From an uncultured Glaciecola sp. (GTDB lineage: Bacteria > Pseudomonadota > Gammaproteobacteria > Enterobacterales > Alteromonadaceae), in assembly GCA_905479945.1 (NCBI GenBank), contig CAJQOP010000001.1, positions 62,001 to 126,000 of the forward strand: 64,000 nucleotides of DNA, given 5' to 3'. This document shows positions 1-8,252 of the stretch, one piece after another. The notes under the pieces were generated by a model. It worked only from the letters and a program-made list of their open reading frames with translations, searched no databases and was not told the origin of the DNA. A program made the position numbers and the translations under genes. Each line of letters starts with the position of its first letter. Positions within the stretch are counted from its first letter, which is position 1.

Positions 1-467
1 AATGTTGCAGGTTTGCCACCTGTGCCTGCAGTATCACCCTTTAGCCCAGGATCTGTTTCTGTTATTTCTAATTCAACAAAATTAGGAGGTGTTACTACAA
101 TTGGAGTACCATTCCACAAAGTAATTGTACAATCGTCATTTTCAACTAACCATTTTATAGCGTCGCCTAATGCTTTTTCATCTGCAGCTATTTGCTCAAA
201 TGTCTCATTATTCATAAAATGCCAAAATTCGCCATCGGTATATAGGTATGAAAGTTCCGTGTCCAGAACATCCGCGCCTTCTACCGTTTCACCTGAACGA
301 AAGGTTTTTTCAAGTACTTTATTAGAAATTAATTTACGAATTTTGACGCGATTGAATGCTTGCCCCTTTCCGGGCTTTACATATTCATTCTCAAGAATGT
401 TGCAAGGTTCGCCGTCGAGCATTATCTTTAAGCCCGCTTTGAACTCGTTTGTGCTGAAATTAGCCAT
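1..467 (-). CDS. efp: Elongation factor P, 3' end cut off by window edge
   Basis: EF-P binds ribosomes stalled at polyproline stretches and restores peptide-bond formation. Reading the minus strand from the ATG at 467 gives [20 protein letters not shown] and then the KPGKGQA loop. The modified lysine is Lys34, the same number as in E. coli. About 155 of the usual ~188 residues are visible; the C-terminal part, including most of OB domain III, lies outside the window. The conserved stretches [11 protein letters not shown] and [11 protein letters not shown] are present. The start is supported by an upstream AGAGGA. The gene diverges from epmB, whose product supplies the beta-lysine used to modify Lys34. 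The identification is secure from sequence similarity. Confidence 0.96.
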   Translation of the reverse strand, partial: MANFSTNEFKAGLKIMLDGEPCNILENEYVKPGKGQAFNRVKIRKLISNKVLEKTFRSGETVEGADVLDTELSYLYTDGEFWHFMNNETFEQIAADEKALGDAIKWLVENDDCTITLWNGTPIVVTPPNFVELEITETDPGLKGDTAGTGGKPAT

Positions 468-501
468 AGTTCCTCTAAAGTTTTATATTGTGAGAATATT
501 T

Positions 502-1536
502 GTGGATCGAATAATACCTAAAAATACCATTGCTGTAGAGTCAAACTGGCAAAAAGAATTGGCTAATTGTTTTACAACCCTAGAATCCTTGCTGGAATTC
601 TTAGAAATAGACATTAAGTTCGCCAGTGAAAACAATTCAGCTAGAAAGTTATTTGCTATGAAAGTACCTCGTCACTTTGCTGAATTAATGAAAAAAGGTG
701 ATATTAACGATCCCTTGTTATTGCAGGTACTTCCTCAAAAAATTGAGTATAAAGACACACCTGGTTTCGTTAAAGACCCCTTGAAAGAACATGAAAACAG
801 CACAAAAGGCGTCCTACATAAATATACCAACAGGGTATTAATTATTGTCAAAGGTGGCTGCGCAGTTAATTGTCGCTACTGCTTTAGGCGTGAATTTCCA
901 TATGAGAAAAACTCGGTAAATAAACGTCAGTTAGAGGAGGCGCTTTCATATATCAGGAATAACCAGCAGATTAATGAAGTTATATATTCAGGAGGTGACC
1001 CTCTGATGTCGAAAGATAGCCATCTTCATTGGTTAACATCTGAGCTTGAAGATATTCCGCATATCGTCAGATTAAGAATACATACAAGACTACCCGTGGT
1101 CATTCCTTCTAGAATTGATGATGATTTTATCAGTTGGTTTTCCAATTCACGCTTTCAAAAAGTGTTGGTTCTTCATACAAATCACGCAAATGAAGTTAGT
1201 CCTCAACTTGCCGAAGTTTGTTCCAGATTGCGTTCTAATGGTATTACCATTCTAAATCAGGCAGTCTTGCTTAAGAATGTAAACGATGCGGTTGGGGCTC
1301 AAACAGACTTAAACGAAAAGCTATTTAGCATTGGTGTCATGCCATATTATTTGCACGTGCTTGATAAAGTTGCGGGAGCGGCTCATTTTGATGTAACGAT
1401 TGAAAGAGCTCGGGAGATAATGTGTGAGCTGATAAAGCGCTTGCCGGGGTATCTTGTCCCTAAACTCGTGACTGAAATTGGAGGACAACCCAGCAAAACG
1501 CCGATAGACTTAAATTTATATCCATCATCAAATTGA
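502..1536 (+). CDS. epmB: EF-P post-translational modification protein EpmB (lysine 2,3-aminomutase)
   Basis: This radical-SAM, PLP-dependent enzyme converts alpha-lysine to (R)-beta-lysine, which EpmA then attaches to EF-P Lys34. The radical-SAM cysteines C120, C124 and C127 lie in GGCAVNCRYCFRR, and GVMPYYLHVLDKV and EIGGQPSKTP are family hallmarks. The reading frame is open upstream, but that stretch is antisense to efp. I chose GTG at 502 because it gives 344 residues (E. coli 342) and places the conserved Trp 15 residues into the protein, as in E. coli; a GTG at 490 is the alternative. The gene diverges from efp with only about 34 bp between starts. A copy of the dispersed AGGTGTGTCT word lies inside the gene at 753-762 and is read as K-D-T-P. 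Confidence 0.94.
   Translation: MDRIIPKNTIAVESNWQKELANCFTTLESLLEFLEIDIKFASENNSARKLFAMKVPRHFAELMKKGDINDPLLLQVLPQKIEYKDTPGFVKDPLKEHENSTKGVLHKYTNRVLIIVKGGCAVNCRYCFRREFPYEKNSVNKRQLEEALSYIRNNQQINEVIYSGGDPLMSKDSHLHWLTSELEDIPHIVRLRIHTRLPVVIPSRIDDDFISWFSNSRFQKVLVLHTNHANEVSPQLAEVCSRLRSNGITILNQAVLLKNVNDAVGAQTDLNEKLFSIGVMPYYLHVLDKVAGAAHFDVTIERAREIMCELIKRLPGYLVPKLVTEIGGQPSKTPIDLNLYPSSN
753..762 (-). repeat. AGGTGTGTCT word, copy 1 (inside epmB)
   Basis: Exact copy of the dispersed 10-bp word on the minus strand, read in the epmB frame as part of Y-K-D-T-P. The flanking bases do not form a symmetric hairpin beyond AG/CT. It could be chance or an adapted insertion. Confidence 0.5.
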
Positions 1537-1537
1537 G

Positions 1538-1720
1538 CTAAGCATAAGTATTTATGATTGATCCCAGCCCAGGGTTCGATGATGTTTTGGGTATATCAGC
1601 CGATTCAAGCAGCTGTAATGCAGCTTTGCCCTGTTGTTCTTGCATATTTTTTGCCAACAGAGCCGATTTTATCTCTAGTGCACCGGATACACCCGAGGCA
1701 TTAATGCCTGAAATATCCAT
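1538..1720 (-). CDS. Small YjfB-like putative motility protein
   Basis: A 60-residue protein starting MDISGINASGVSGALEIKSA and containing the AKNMQEQQGKAALQLLES stretch. This resembles the YjfB/putative-motility-protein family (short proteins starting MDI, with a central K-x-x-x-x-Q-Q helix) known mostly from flagellated bacteria. The family's function is not established. I set the start at ATG 1720 rather than the upstream in-frame start at 1819, because AAGGAA lies just upstream and the shorter form matches the family. It is convergent with epmB, with 1 bp between stop codons. No flagellar genes are seen nearby. The family assignment is by recognition only. Confidence 0.7.
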   Translation of the reverse strand: MDISGINASGVSGALEIKSALLAKNMQEQQGKAALQLLESADIPKTSSNPGLGSIINTYA

Positions 1721-1832
1721 ACCATTTCCTTTTATTTCTTGTAGCTGTGTAAAAAAGTGGGCAAAATTGCGCACTTCGCTTATATATCGGCCAACAGATC
1801 TTATACTTGAGCAAAACATTGAGAGGTTATAG

Positions 1833-2135
1833 ATGCAAAATATATTAGAAAAAATAAATGAAAATATTCAAATGGTTTATCGCAAAGCTATCGATGCTGA
1901 TGCTGCACTAGATAAACTTCAACAGTCAGGTAAAGGTAAATTTACCGTTATATTTTCCGAAGAAACGGATTTTATAACAAGAAATAAACGCTTTGGGCCT
2001 TACGTTGACGAATTAGCCTTAGATTTTTCTAAGCTCGAAACTGAACAAGATGGATTAGAAAATGAAATTATAATCATCGTGAAAAAACTTCAATTGTTAT
2101 TAATTACCATCGGAAAGTTGAAAGTGGCGTTGTAA
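1833..2135 (+). CDS. Hypothetical protein, 100 residues
   Basis: An open frame starting MQNILEKINENIQMVYRKAI and preceded by GAGAGG at a suitable distance. The product is helix-rich and charged, with alternating leucines and acidic/basic residues through the second half, which suggests a coiled-coil or helical bundle. There is no signal peptide and no clear membrane segment. It diverges from the YjfB-like gene, with about 110 bp between the starts. I do not recognise the family. The good ribosome binding site and lack of a better overlapping frame support a real gene. Confidence 0.65.
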   Translation: MQNILEKINENIQMVYRKAIDADAALDKLQQSGKGKFTVIFSEETDFITRNKRFGPYVDELALDFSKLETEQDGLENEIIIIVKKLQLLLITIGKLKVAL

Positions 2136-2496
2136 ATACAAACCTATTAAGAGCAATATAGAGATGGAATAGGACGAAATAGAGACGAAATAGACACACC
2201 TATTGTTGGAGAACTAAGCCACTTGGCTCCCCAAAAAAATTAAAGTTAACATTCCAATACTTTAGAAAATCTATGCTTTTCATTAAGGCATCTCTAATTA
2301 GCTATTTAGAATTTAGACAGAAACTATTCTTGATAAATTTGTATTCATTAGATTTCAAAAACACCTTCAAATCGCTAATAGTTTATTGTTAGCAATTTAA
2401 AGTTATCAGTTAACCTTAAAAACTGTACTTCAATACAGCTCAATATTGGCATTAGTTTTTATATCCTAGTGATTAAATAAACACAGGGAAAAAACA
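2136..2496. other. Intergenic region upstream of the Y1 transposase
   Basis: 361 bp, AT-rich, without a convincing gene. At 2172-2192 it holds two near-tandem copies of GACGAAATAG that run directly into the dispersed hairpin word at 2189-2204. The rest shows no hairpin-plus-T-run terminator and no strong promoter that I can defend. Confidence 0.6.
2192..2201 (-). repeat. AGGTGTGTCT word, copy 2 (upstream of the transposase)
   Basis: Exact copy. It forms AATAG-ACACAC-CTATT at 2189-2204 on the plus strand, i.e. a 5-bp stem with the six-base loop. It is the copy nearest the Y1 transposase, about 300 bp upstream of its start. Confidence 0.8.
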
Positions 2497-3483
2497 ATGC
2501 CTATTGCTCGCAGCAAGCAAATTATATTAACCGAAACATCATATTATCATTGTATAAGCAGATGTGTGCGCCGAGCTTTTCTGTGCGGTAAAGATAAGTT
2601 AACAGGCAAAAATTACGAATATCGTCGAGCTTGGTTTGAAAAGCGCTTGAATGAATTATCTGCCGCTTTTGCAATCAATGTTTGTGCCTATGCCATTATG
2701 CATAACCATAATCATTTGGTCCTTTATGTAGATTCAAAACTTGCAAATAGTTGGAGCGATTTAGAGGTAATTCAGAGATGGCACTCAGTGCACTCAAACA
2801 AACTCCTTTCTCAGATATTTCAAAATACTACAAAGTACCACGCACTTAATAGTGAGCAAAAATCGACAGTAAAAAGGTTAGCAAGAATCTATAGAGAGCG
2901 ACTTTCTAGTATTAGTTTCTTTATGAAAGCGTTAAATCAAAATATTGCTATTAGAGCGAATAAAGAAGACAAATGTACTGGTAAGTTTTGGGAGTCACGT
3001 TTTAAGTCACAAGCGCTACTAGATGAAAGAGCCGTTTTATCATGCATGATCTACGTAGACTTAAACCCAATAAGAGCAGGCATTGCAACATCACTACAAA
3101 ATTCAAATTATACCAGTATAAAAAAAAGGCTAGCTTGCATTAAGACTGGACACCAACCTTCAAACCTTAGGCCATTAAAGGTAGCATTTTCCCCAAGTTC
3201 TGAATGTATAAACATAGAATTAAAATCATACTTACAGTTGATCCGCCAGACTGCTGAGCAATTACTAAAACAAGAGCAATCCACTCATTTAAAAAAAGCA
3301 GTGAAATTAGTTTTATTAGATAAAATAGGAATAGACGAAAAGGCTTGGTCAACACTGTCGATGAAATTTGAAGATACTTTCAGCTATGTGGTAGGTTCCG
3401 TGGCTAATATGGACGAATACAGGAAAAAATTAAATCAAAAGAAACTTAAAGGAATGAGCGTAGCTGCCAGAATATTTCAATAA
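2497..3483 (+). CDS. REP-associated-type tyrosine (Y1/HUH) transposase
   Basis: A 328-residue protein with an N-terminal IS200-like Y1 transposase fold, a class that nicks and joins single-stranded DNA through a tyrosine. The start MPIARSKQIIL is followed by YYHCISRCVRRAFLCG. The HUH motif is H71-N-H73 (MHNHNHLVLYVD), and the likely catalytic tyrosine is Y186 in MIYVDLNPIRAG, with the typical GKFWESRFKSQ before it. The C-terminal ~120 residues are basic and unassigned. The start at ATG 2497 is supported by AGGGA. There are no terminal inverted repeats, target duplications or tnpB, so this is not a standard IS200/IS605 element but a single-copy RAYT-like gene. A hairpin word that recurs across the window lies about 300 bp upstream. 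Confidence 0.88.
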   Translation: MPIARSKQIILTETSYYHCISRCVRRAFLCGKDKLTGKNYEYRRAWFEKRLNELSAAFAINVCAYAIMHNHNHLVLYVDSKLANSWSDLEVIQRWHSVHSNKLLSQIFQNTTKYHALNSEQKSTVKRLARIYRERLSSISFFMKALNQNIAIRANKEDKCTGKFWESRFKSQALLDERAVLSCMIYVDLNPIRAGIATSLQNSNYTSIKKRLACIKTGHQPSNLRPLKVAFSPSSECINIELKSYLQLIRQTAEQLLKQEQSTHLKKAVKLVLLDKIGIDEKAWSTLSMKFEDTFSYVVGSVANMDEYRKKLNQKKLKGMSVAARIFQ

Positions 3484-3497
3484 AGCTTCAAAGTGCT

Positions 3498-4799
3498 TTA
3501 TTCAGGAAGTTGGCCTATAGGCAGTATAGATAAACGCATTTCGATCTCAGCAATTACATTTGCATAATCCTCACTTTCAATATCAGAATATTTTTGCTTA
3601 AACTGTGCCTTATTCATCCCTTCTTCTAAGCCCTCTATATTCGGAAAAAAAAGCAGCTCATTGGCTTCCAAAGAGAGTATGTTCTGCATTTGCTGAGCAG
3701 TTCTAGGATCAACCAACAATGCCGCAAAGTTAGCACCTGCCATATCGGCAGCTAAATCCACAAAACTATAACCTGAACCACCATTACCCCTATCCATTAA
3801 CTCCTTAAATTCACCTACTGCAACACTAATACCTTGCTCCGAAAGAAGCTTTATAGCCGCTGAAAAGATAAAGTGTAAACTTAAGTCCTTCCTGTTGGCT
3901 AACACGGTTTTTTGCCTAGCTGTTGGTATTGGGTCAACTGCAAAAGATAAATTGCCGACCACCGTTGAGAACCTTCTGTGCCCAGCGTAGATTGCCAACG
4001 CCATAATTACCGCTTCATTTTCCAAAGTTGCGGAACTCAAATTCTCTTGTTTATCCTCACTACTGATCGCCTTTGCTTCTGTCATCAGTTCATATATATA
4101 ATAGCTAAGAGATGTGTCTTTATTCGCTTTATTTGAGTGCGGAAGGTTGTTTAAAAGCTTTAAGTAATGAGCCGTTTTTATTTGTAAAAGCCTACTCTCA
4201 TTGCCATCACCTGACGTTTTTACGTTTTTCAGTTCTTTAAGTAAAGAGTCCATAGGATTTAACTGAAGAATAATCTGATCGGCAGATATAGCTGTTTTAA
4301 CCACTTGTTGTATGGCTTTGGTCGCTACTTCACTGTTTGTGTAGGAGTTTACGAGCGATTCAGCAAAGCTAAGAGCCAAACTTCCAGGAATAGTAAGAGC
4401 ACCAATTGACATTTCATCTACCAAAATTCCATCAGCTTCCTTTACTTTAATTGCTAAATTAATATAGCTAGGAAAGAAATAGAGGGGCAATTGATATGAA
4501 ATATGAATATCGGCATAGCCATCTGATAATTTAAGTTCACTTCGGATACTAGGCACAGCTCGCTGCGTAAAACCTAAAAGACTTTCTGCTTGCGACATGG
4601 AAATGTCGATTTTTTGAGGTTTATATCTATCTTTTAAACTTCTTCGCAACTGATTTATTAGTGCCGAAACACTCTCAGCATTTTCAACTTGCTTGTTGAT
4701 ATCTGGTTCGACAGACGGCGACAGCTCAACAAGTAAAACTAGCACAATTATGCACAAAGCCAACAATGACAATACAACAACTTGAAAAAATCGCCTCAT
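3498..4799 (-). CDS. Conserved hypothetical membrane-anchored protein, 433 residues
   Basis: I do not recognise a named family. Residues ~5-25 form one strong hydrophobic segment directly after MRRFF, consistent with an uncleaved inner-membrane anchor or signal peptide. The remainder is predicted soluble and would face the periplasm. The middle part has a long helical, Ser/Asp/Lys-rich region. The C-terminal half contains a small-residue-rich block (AGHRRFSTVVGNLSFA, GNGGSGYSFVDLAADMAGA) that looks like a folded domain. The start is an ATG at 4799. The gene is co-directional with parE, with about 30 bp between them, so it may be transcribed in the parE operon. No function is assigned. Confidence 0.8.
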   Translation of the reverse strand: MRRFFQVVVLSLLALCIIVLVLLVELSPSVEPDINKQVENAESVSALINQLRRSLKDRYKPQKIDISMSQAESLLGFTQRAVPSIRSELKLSDGYADIHISYQLPLYFFPSYINLAIKVKEADGILVDEMSIGALTIPGSLALSFAESLVNSYTNSEVATKAIQQVVKTAISADQIILQLNPMDSLLKELKNVKTSGDGNESRLLQIKTAHYLKLLNNLPHSNKANKDTSLSYYIYELMTEAKAISSEDKQENLSSATLENEAVIMALAIYAGHRRFSTVVGNLSFAVDPIPTARQKTVLANRKDLSLHFIFSAAIKLLSEQGISVAVGEFKELMDRGNGGSGYSFVDLAADMAGANFAALLVDPRTAQQMQNILSLEANELLFFPNIEGLEEGMNKAQFKQKYSDIESEDYANVIAEIEMRLSILPIGQLPE

Positions 4800-4829
4800 T
4801 TTAGATAAGTATTCGAAATGCTAGTAACA

Positions 4830-6722
4830 TTAATCAACAACTGCCAGATTCCCTTTACTTTCCAGCCAAGCTTTGCGGTCAGGAGAGCGCTTCTTAGATA
4901 GCAACATATCCATCAATTCAAGCATCGTTTCTGTATCACCACTTGTTAGTTGAACTAATCTGCGCGTGTTTGGATCCATTGTCGTTTCGCGCAGTTGCAA
5001 TGGGTTCATTTCACCAAGCCCCTTAAAACGCTGAACATTTACTTTGCCACGCTTCTTTTCGGCCTCAATACGATCTAAGATCCCTTGCCTTTCGCTCTCG
5101 TCGAGCGCGTAGAACACCTCTTTTCCAATGTCGATTCTAAACAGAGGAGGCATAGCAACATAAACATGACCTTGATTTACTAAGGTTCTAAAGTGCTTTA
5201 CGAATAGAGCGCACAGCAAAGTTGCTATATGCAGACCATCAGAGTCAGCATCTGCCAATATACAAATTTTGCCATATCGAAGGCCTGTAAGATCATCAGA
5301 ATCAGGGTCAATACCCAATGCGACGGATATGTCATGAATTTCTTGAGAAGCTAACACTTGAGATGAATCAACTTCCCAGCTATTTAGAATCTTTCCTCTG
5401 AGAGGCATAATAGCTTGAAACTCTCTGTCTCTAGCTTGTTTAGCTGATCCCCCGGCCGAATCTCCTTCTACTAAAAACAATTCAGATTGTCTAATATCTT
5501 GAGTTGAACAATCTGTTAACTTCCCGGGAAGAGCTGGGCCTTGAGTAACTTTCTTTCTTGCAACTTTCTTACTTTGTCTCAATCGTAACTGGGCATTATT
5601 TATGCACATATCGGCCAGCAATTCTGCAACATCGGTATGTTGATTTAACCATAAGCTAAATGAATCTTTGACGACTCCCGAAACAAATGCCGAAGCTTGG
5701 CGCGACGAAAGCCTTTCTTTAATTTGCCCTGCAAATTGAGGATCATGCATTTTCGTTGACAAAATATAGCTACAACGGTCCCAAATATCATCTGCGGTAA
5801 TTTTAACGCCTCTAGGCAATAAATTTCTGAATTCACAGAATTCTCTCATTGAGTCGAGTAGGCCCTGACGAAGACCATTTACATGGGTGCCGCCTTGCGC
5901 TGTTGGAATAAGGTTGACGTAGCTCTCAGTAACCATTTCACCACCTTCCGGCAGCCACATTACTGCCCAATCAGCAGCTTCTCCATTACCTGAAAATTGC
6001 CCAACAAAAGGTGCATCATCTGGCAAGGTTATAAATTCTTTCACAGACTGATATAGATAATCTCTTAGACCATCTTCGTAATACCATTCTGTTGTTTCTT
6101 TTGAAATTTTGTCGTCGAAACGTATTTTAAGACCTGGGCAAAGAACGGCTTTAGCTCTAAGTACATGAAGCAATCTGGTGACTGAGAATTTAGAAGAATC
6201 AAAATATTTTGGATCTGGCCAAAAGTGAACGCTAGTGCCTGTATTTCGCTTTCCACAAGTATCAACTACTGATAATTCCTCGACCTTGTCACCATTTTCG
6301 AAAGCCATTTGATACACATTTCCGTTCCTGCGTATGCTTACTTCTACGCGCTTGGACAGTGCATTTACTACTGATATACCGACGCCATGCAAGCCGCCAG
6401 AGTATTCATAGTTTTTATTTGAGAACTTGCCACCTGCATGCAGCTTGGTCATTATGAGTTCGACACCTGAGATTTTTTCTTCAGGATGAATGTCTACAGG
6501 CATTCCTCGACCGTCGTCAATAACTTCCAAAGACTGGTCTTCATGCAAGACCACTCTGATAGACGACGCATGACCAGCTAAAGCCTCATCAACACTGTTA
6601 TCGATAACTTCTTGACTCAGATGGTTTGGTCTTGTCGTATCGGTATACATGCCCGGTCTGCGTTTGACTGGGTCCAAGCCATTTAAGACTTCGATAGCAT
6701 CAGAATTGTATTGTGTTGACAT
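4830..6722 (-). CDS. parE: DNA topoisomerase IV subunit B
   Basis: This is the ATPase subunit of topoisomerase IV, which decatenates daughter chromosomes together with ParC. It has a GHKL ATPase domain (EVIDNSVDEALAG, DDGRGMPVD, GGLHGVGISVVNALS), the transducer domain with QGGTHVNG, and a TOPRIM domain with EGDSAGG and DADSDG. It ends with the RFKGLGEMNP and DPNTRRL signatures. The length of 630 residues equals that of E. coli ParE. I chose ATG 6722 rather than an upstream TTG at 6749 because MSTQYNSDAIEVLNGL matches family N-termini. It lies downstream of nudF-yqiB-yqiA as in E. coli. Confidence 0.97.
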   Translation of the reverse strand: MSTQYNSDAIEVLNGLDPVKRRPGMYTDTTRPNHLSQEVIDNSVDEALAGHASSIRVVLHEDQSLEVIDDGRGMPVDIHPEEKISGVELIMTKLHAGGKFSNKNYEYSGGLHGVGISVVNALSKRVEVSIRRNGNVYQMAFENGDKVEELSVVDTCGKRNTGTSVHFWPDPKYFDSSKFSVTRLLHVLRAKAVLCPGLKIRFDDKISKETTEWYYEDGLRDYLYQSVKEFITLPDDAPFVGQFSGNGEAADWAVMWLPEGGEMVTESYVNLIPTAQGGTHVNGLRQGLLDSMREFCEFRNLLPRGVKITADDIWDRCSYILSTKMHDPQFAGQIKERLSSRQASAFVSGVVKDSFSLWLNQHTDVAELLADMCINNAQLRLRQSKKVARKKVTQGPALPGKLTDCSTQDIRQSELFLVEGDSAGGSAKQARDREFQAIMPLRGKILNSWEVDSSQVLASQEIHDISVALGIDPDSDDLTGLRYGKICILADADSDGLHIATLLCALFVKHFRTLVNQGHVYVAMPPLFRIDIGKEVFYALDESERQGILDRIEAEKKRGKVNVQRFKGLGEMNPLQLRETTMDPNTRRLVQLTSGDTETMLELMDMLLSKKRSPDRKAWLESKGNLAVVD

Positions 6723-6834
6723 GGTTGCTTGCTTAAATTGTGACTTCAATTGATAGTACAGATATTAGCAAGGCTGGAGCACATGGGCAATGAAGCTTTT
6801 CGCTAAATTCGATGGCATTCAAAAGACTCGATAA

Positions 6835-6844
6835 AGACACACCT
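6835..6844 (-). repeat. AGGTGTGTCT word, copy 3
   Basis: Exact copy in the gap between parE and yqiA. The arms here are AAAG/CTTT around the six-base loop, unlike the ATAG/CTAT arms of other copies, but still complementary. Confidence 0.75.
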
Positions 6845-6921
6845 TTTTACAGAACGATTAATGCAAATCTCATGTTCAACTTGGAATGATTCTATATTAA
6901 AAAGACAAAACTCGCTTTTTA

Positions 6922-7512
6922 CTACTCAAGCAAAAAATCAAATATTGAATCTAAATGTTTATCTAAGCCAACAAAAGAATGGTTTCCGCCATCTTCAATA
7001 ACACACCTGTCTTTTCCGTATTTATTTACTGCCAATTGATAATCCAGTGTTTCGTCTGCTGTTTGCAAGTAAACCAAATAATTTGAGCAGTTAATCTTAG
7101 TCTTTCTGTTCAGCTTTCGCAGTTGATGAACACTATTTTCGTCAATAGTGAAATCTTCGCCTGTATAAGGGTTTTGATGATGCCCAAAATAATCCACCAA
7201 AAGATTGAATGGCTCTACAGCAGGGTTAATCAGCACTGCTTTGCCACCATAGGTATCAACACAGAAAGTTGATAAAAAACCTCCCATTGAACTACCTATG
7301 AATCGAAGCTGATTAATAGCTACGCCATTTTTTACAGTGAGGTTTTCAATCAATCGCTTGATAATGACAACGGCTTCGAATGGGTTTCCCGGTAATGTTG
7401 GTATATGCAAAACAACGTCAGGATGATGTTTAGTTATGTAATTCAGAGTCAACTGTGCTTTAGTCGATTTTGGCGAACTTAAAAAGCCATGTAAATATAT
7501 TATGTTTTTCAT
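6922..7512 (-). CDS. yqiA: YqiA-family alpha/beta-hydrolase esterase
   Basis: A small cytoplasmic esterase of the YqiA family (UPF0227-like); E. coli YqiA hydrolyses short acyl esters and its physiological substrate is unknown. The N-terminus MKNIIYLHGFLSSPKS contains the oxyanion HGF. The nucleophile is Ser75 in GSSMGG. The acid is probably in QTADETLD and the histidine is in GGNHSF. At 196 residues it is the usual size. It lies between yqiB and parE. The gap to yqiB is only 21 bp, where E. coli has cpdA. The ribosome binding site is weak, which suggests coupling to the upstream genes. Confidence 0.92.
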   Translation of the reverse strand: MKNIIYLHGFLSSPKSTKAQLTLNYITKHHPDVVLHIPTLPGNPFEAVVIIKRLIENLTVKNGVAINQLRFIGSSMGGFLSTFCVDTYGGKAVLINPAVEPFNLLVDYFGHHQNPYTGEDFTIDENSVHQLRKLNRKTKINCSNYLVYLQTADETLDYQLAVNKYGKDRCVIEDGGNHSFVGLDKHLDSIFDFLLE

Positions 7513-7533
7513 GTAATAATTTCTAATAGGCTT

Positions 7534-7962
7534 CTATTGTGTTGTGATTTGTAACTGTCGTTGTTCTAGGCAAAAATGTAGCCACTCAGCCAAAAATACG
7601 TTAACCATCTGTTTTTCGTTACGCAAATGCATATTTAAATTGGGATATTCGTAACTTGGTTTTAATCTAGATACTCGCTGACAGCACAATACTTCAGCCA
7701 CTTTAGCGTCATGGTAAAGCCTTATCTCCATTGATGGTCGCAAGAACTCAGGTGTATTATTTGCTAACTGTGACATCTGAAGCGTGCTCGTATATCTTGT
7801 TGATTCTAATATCTGCACCTTATACTTCAGTTTTTCATTTATTTTAAATTCGTAGCTTAAATCCTCTGAATCACAATCAGGTAGAAGCTTTAACGCACAT
7901 GCGTAATTATTCTCACATGTCGCAAGAATTGAGGGCAAATGCGGTACGTACTTCTTTTTCAA
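7534..7962 (-). CDS. yqiB: DUF1249 family protein YqiB
   Basis: A 142-residue cytoplasmic protein of unknown function, conserved next to nudF in gammaproteobacteria. It matches E. coli YqiB in ILESTRYTS, PSMEIRLYHDAKVAEV, YPN and FLAEWLHFCL. The start codon is TTG at 7962: GAGGA lies 7 bases upstream, and the resulting MKKKYVPHLP aligns with the E. coli N-terminus. The non-ATG start probably lowers translation. Downstream comes yqiA after 21 bp; cpdA is missing from this position. Confidence 0.92.
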   Translation of the reverse strand: MKKKYVPHLPSILATCENNYACALKLLPDCDSEDLSYEFKINEKLKYKVQILESTRYTSTLQMSQLANNTPEFLRPSMEIRLYHDAKVAEVLCCQRVSRLKPSYEYPNLNMHLRNEKQMVNVFLAEWLHFCLEQRQLQITTQ

Positions 7963-8062
7963 TTTCTAATCCTCGGTGAAATATTTTATGTTCTATTACT
8001 GTTTCGGCAGTTTACTGCTTTAAATTATCAAAACACTTTTTTAATTTAGTTTAATTACGAAA

Positions 8063-8072
8063 AGGTGTGTCT
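8063..8072 (+). repeat. AGGTGTGTCT word, copy 4
   Basis: Exact copy with arms AAG/CTT. It starts a ~128-bp unit closed by the variant copy at 8176-8185. Confidence 0.75.
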
Positions 8073-8175
8073 TCTTGACGCATTCTTGACGAACTTCTTA
8101 ACGCATTTCCAACGAATCGTCTTGACTCATTTTTAAACCGCGGTTTTAAACTAAAATTCATTGAAACAGCTAAAA

Positions 8176-8185
8176 AGGTCTGTCT
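8176..8185 (+). repeat. AGGTCTGTCT, one-mismatch variant of the dispersed word
   Basis: It differs from the word by one base in the loop but keeps the downstream TATTTTAAA context seen at 29908. Same orientation as the copy at 8063. Confidence 0.55.
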
Positions 8186-8252
8186 ATTTTAAAGCCTAAT
8201 TAAGTCGTGACTCAAATCTGAAGTTGAGTTTTAACACCTCAACAGGTGTGGC

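Larger units (their letters stand above)
7963..8252. repeat. Repeat-rich gap between nudF and yqiB
   Basis: This 290-bp gap holds two co-oriented copies of the dispersed word (8063-8072 exact, 8176-8185 with one mismatch). Between them are three close repeats of TTCTTGACGCA (8072-8082, 8083-8093, 8095-8105) and a looser fourth near 8119-8129. A perfect 12-bp palindrome AAACCGCGGTTT lies at 8135-8146. No coding frame is convincing. The spacer is unusually long for an otherwise tight operon. Confidence 0.7.

Noticed and set aside
13-501. Long open frame upstream of epmB that would extend it to 507 residues
   Set aside because: The stretch is antisense to efp, which is clearly coding on the other strand. 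EpmB length and alignment support a start near 502.
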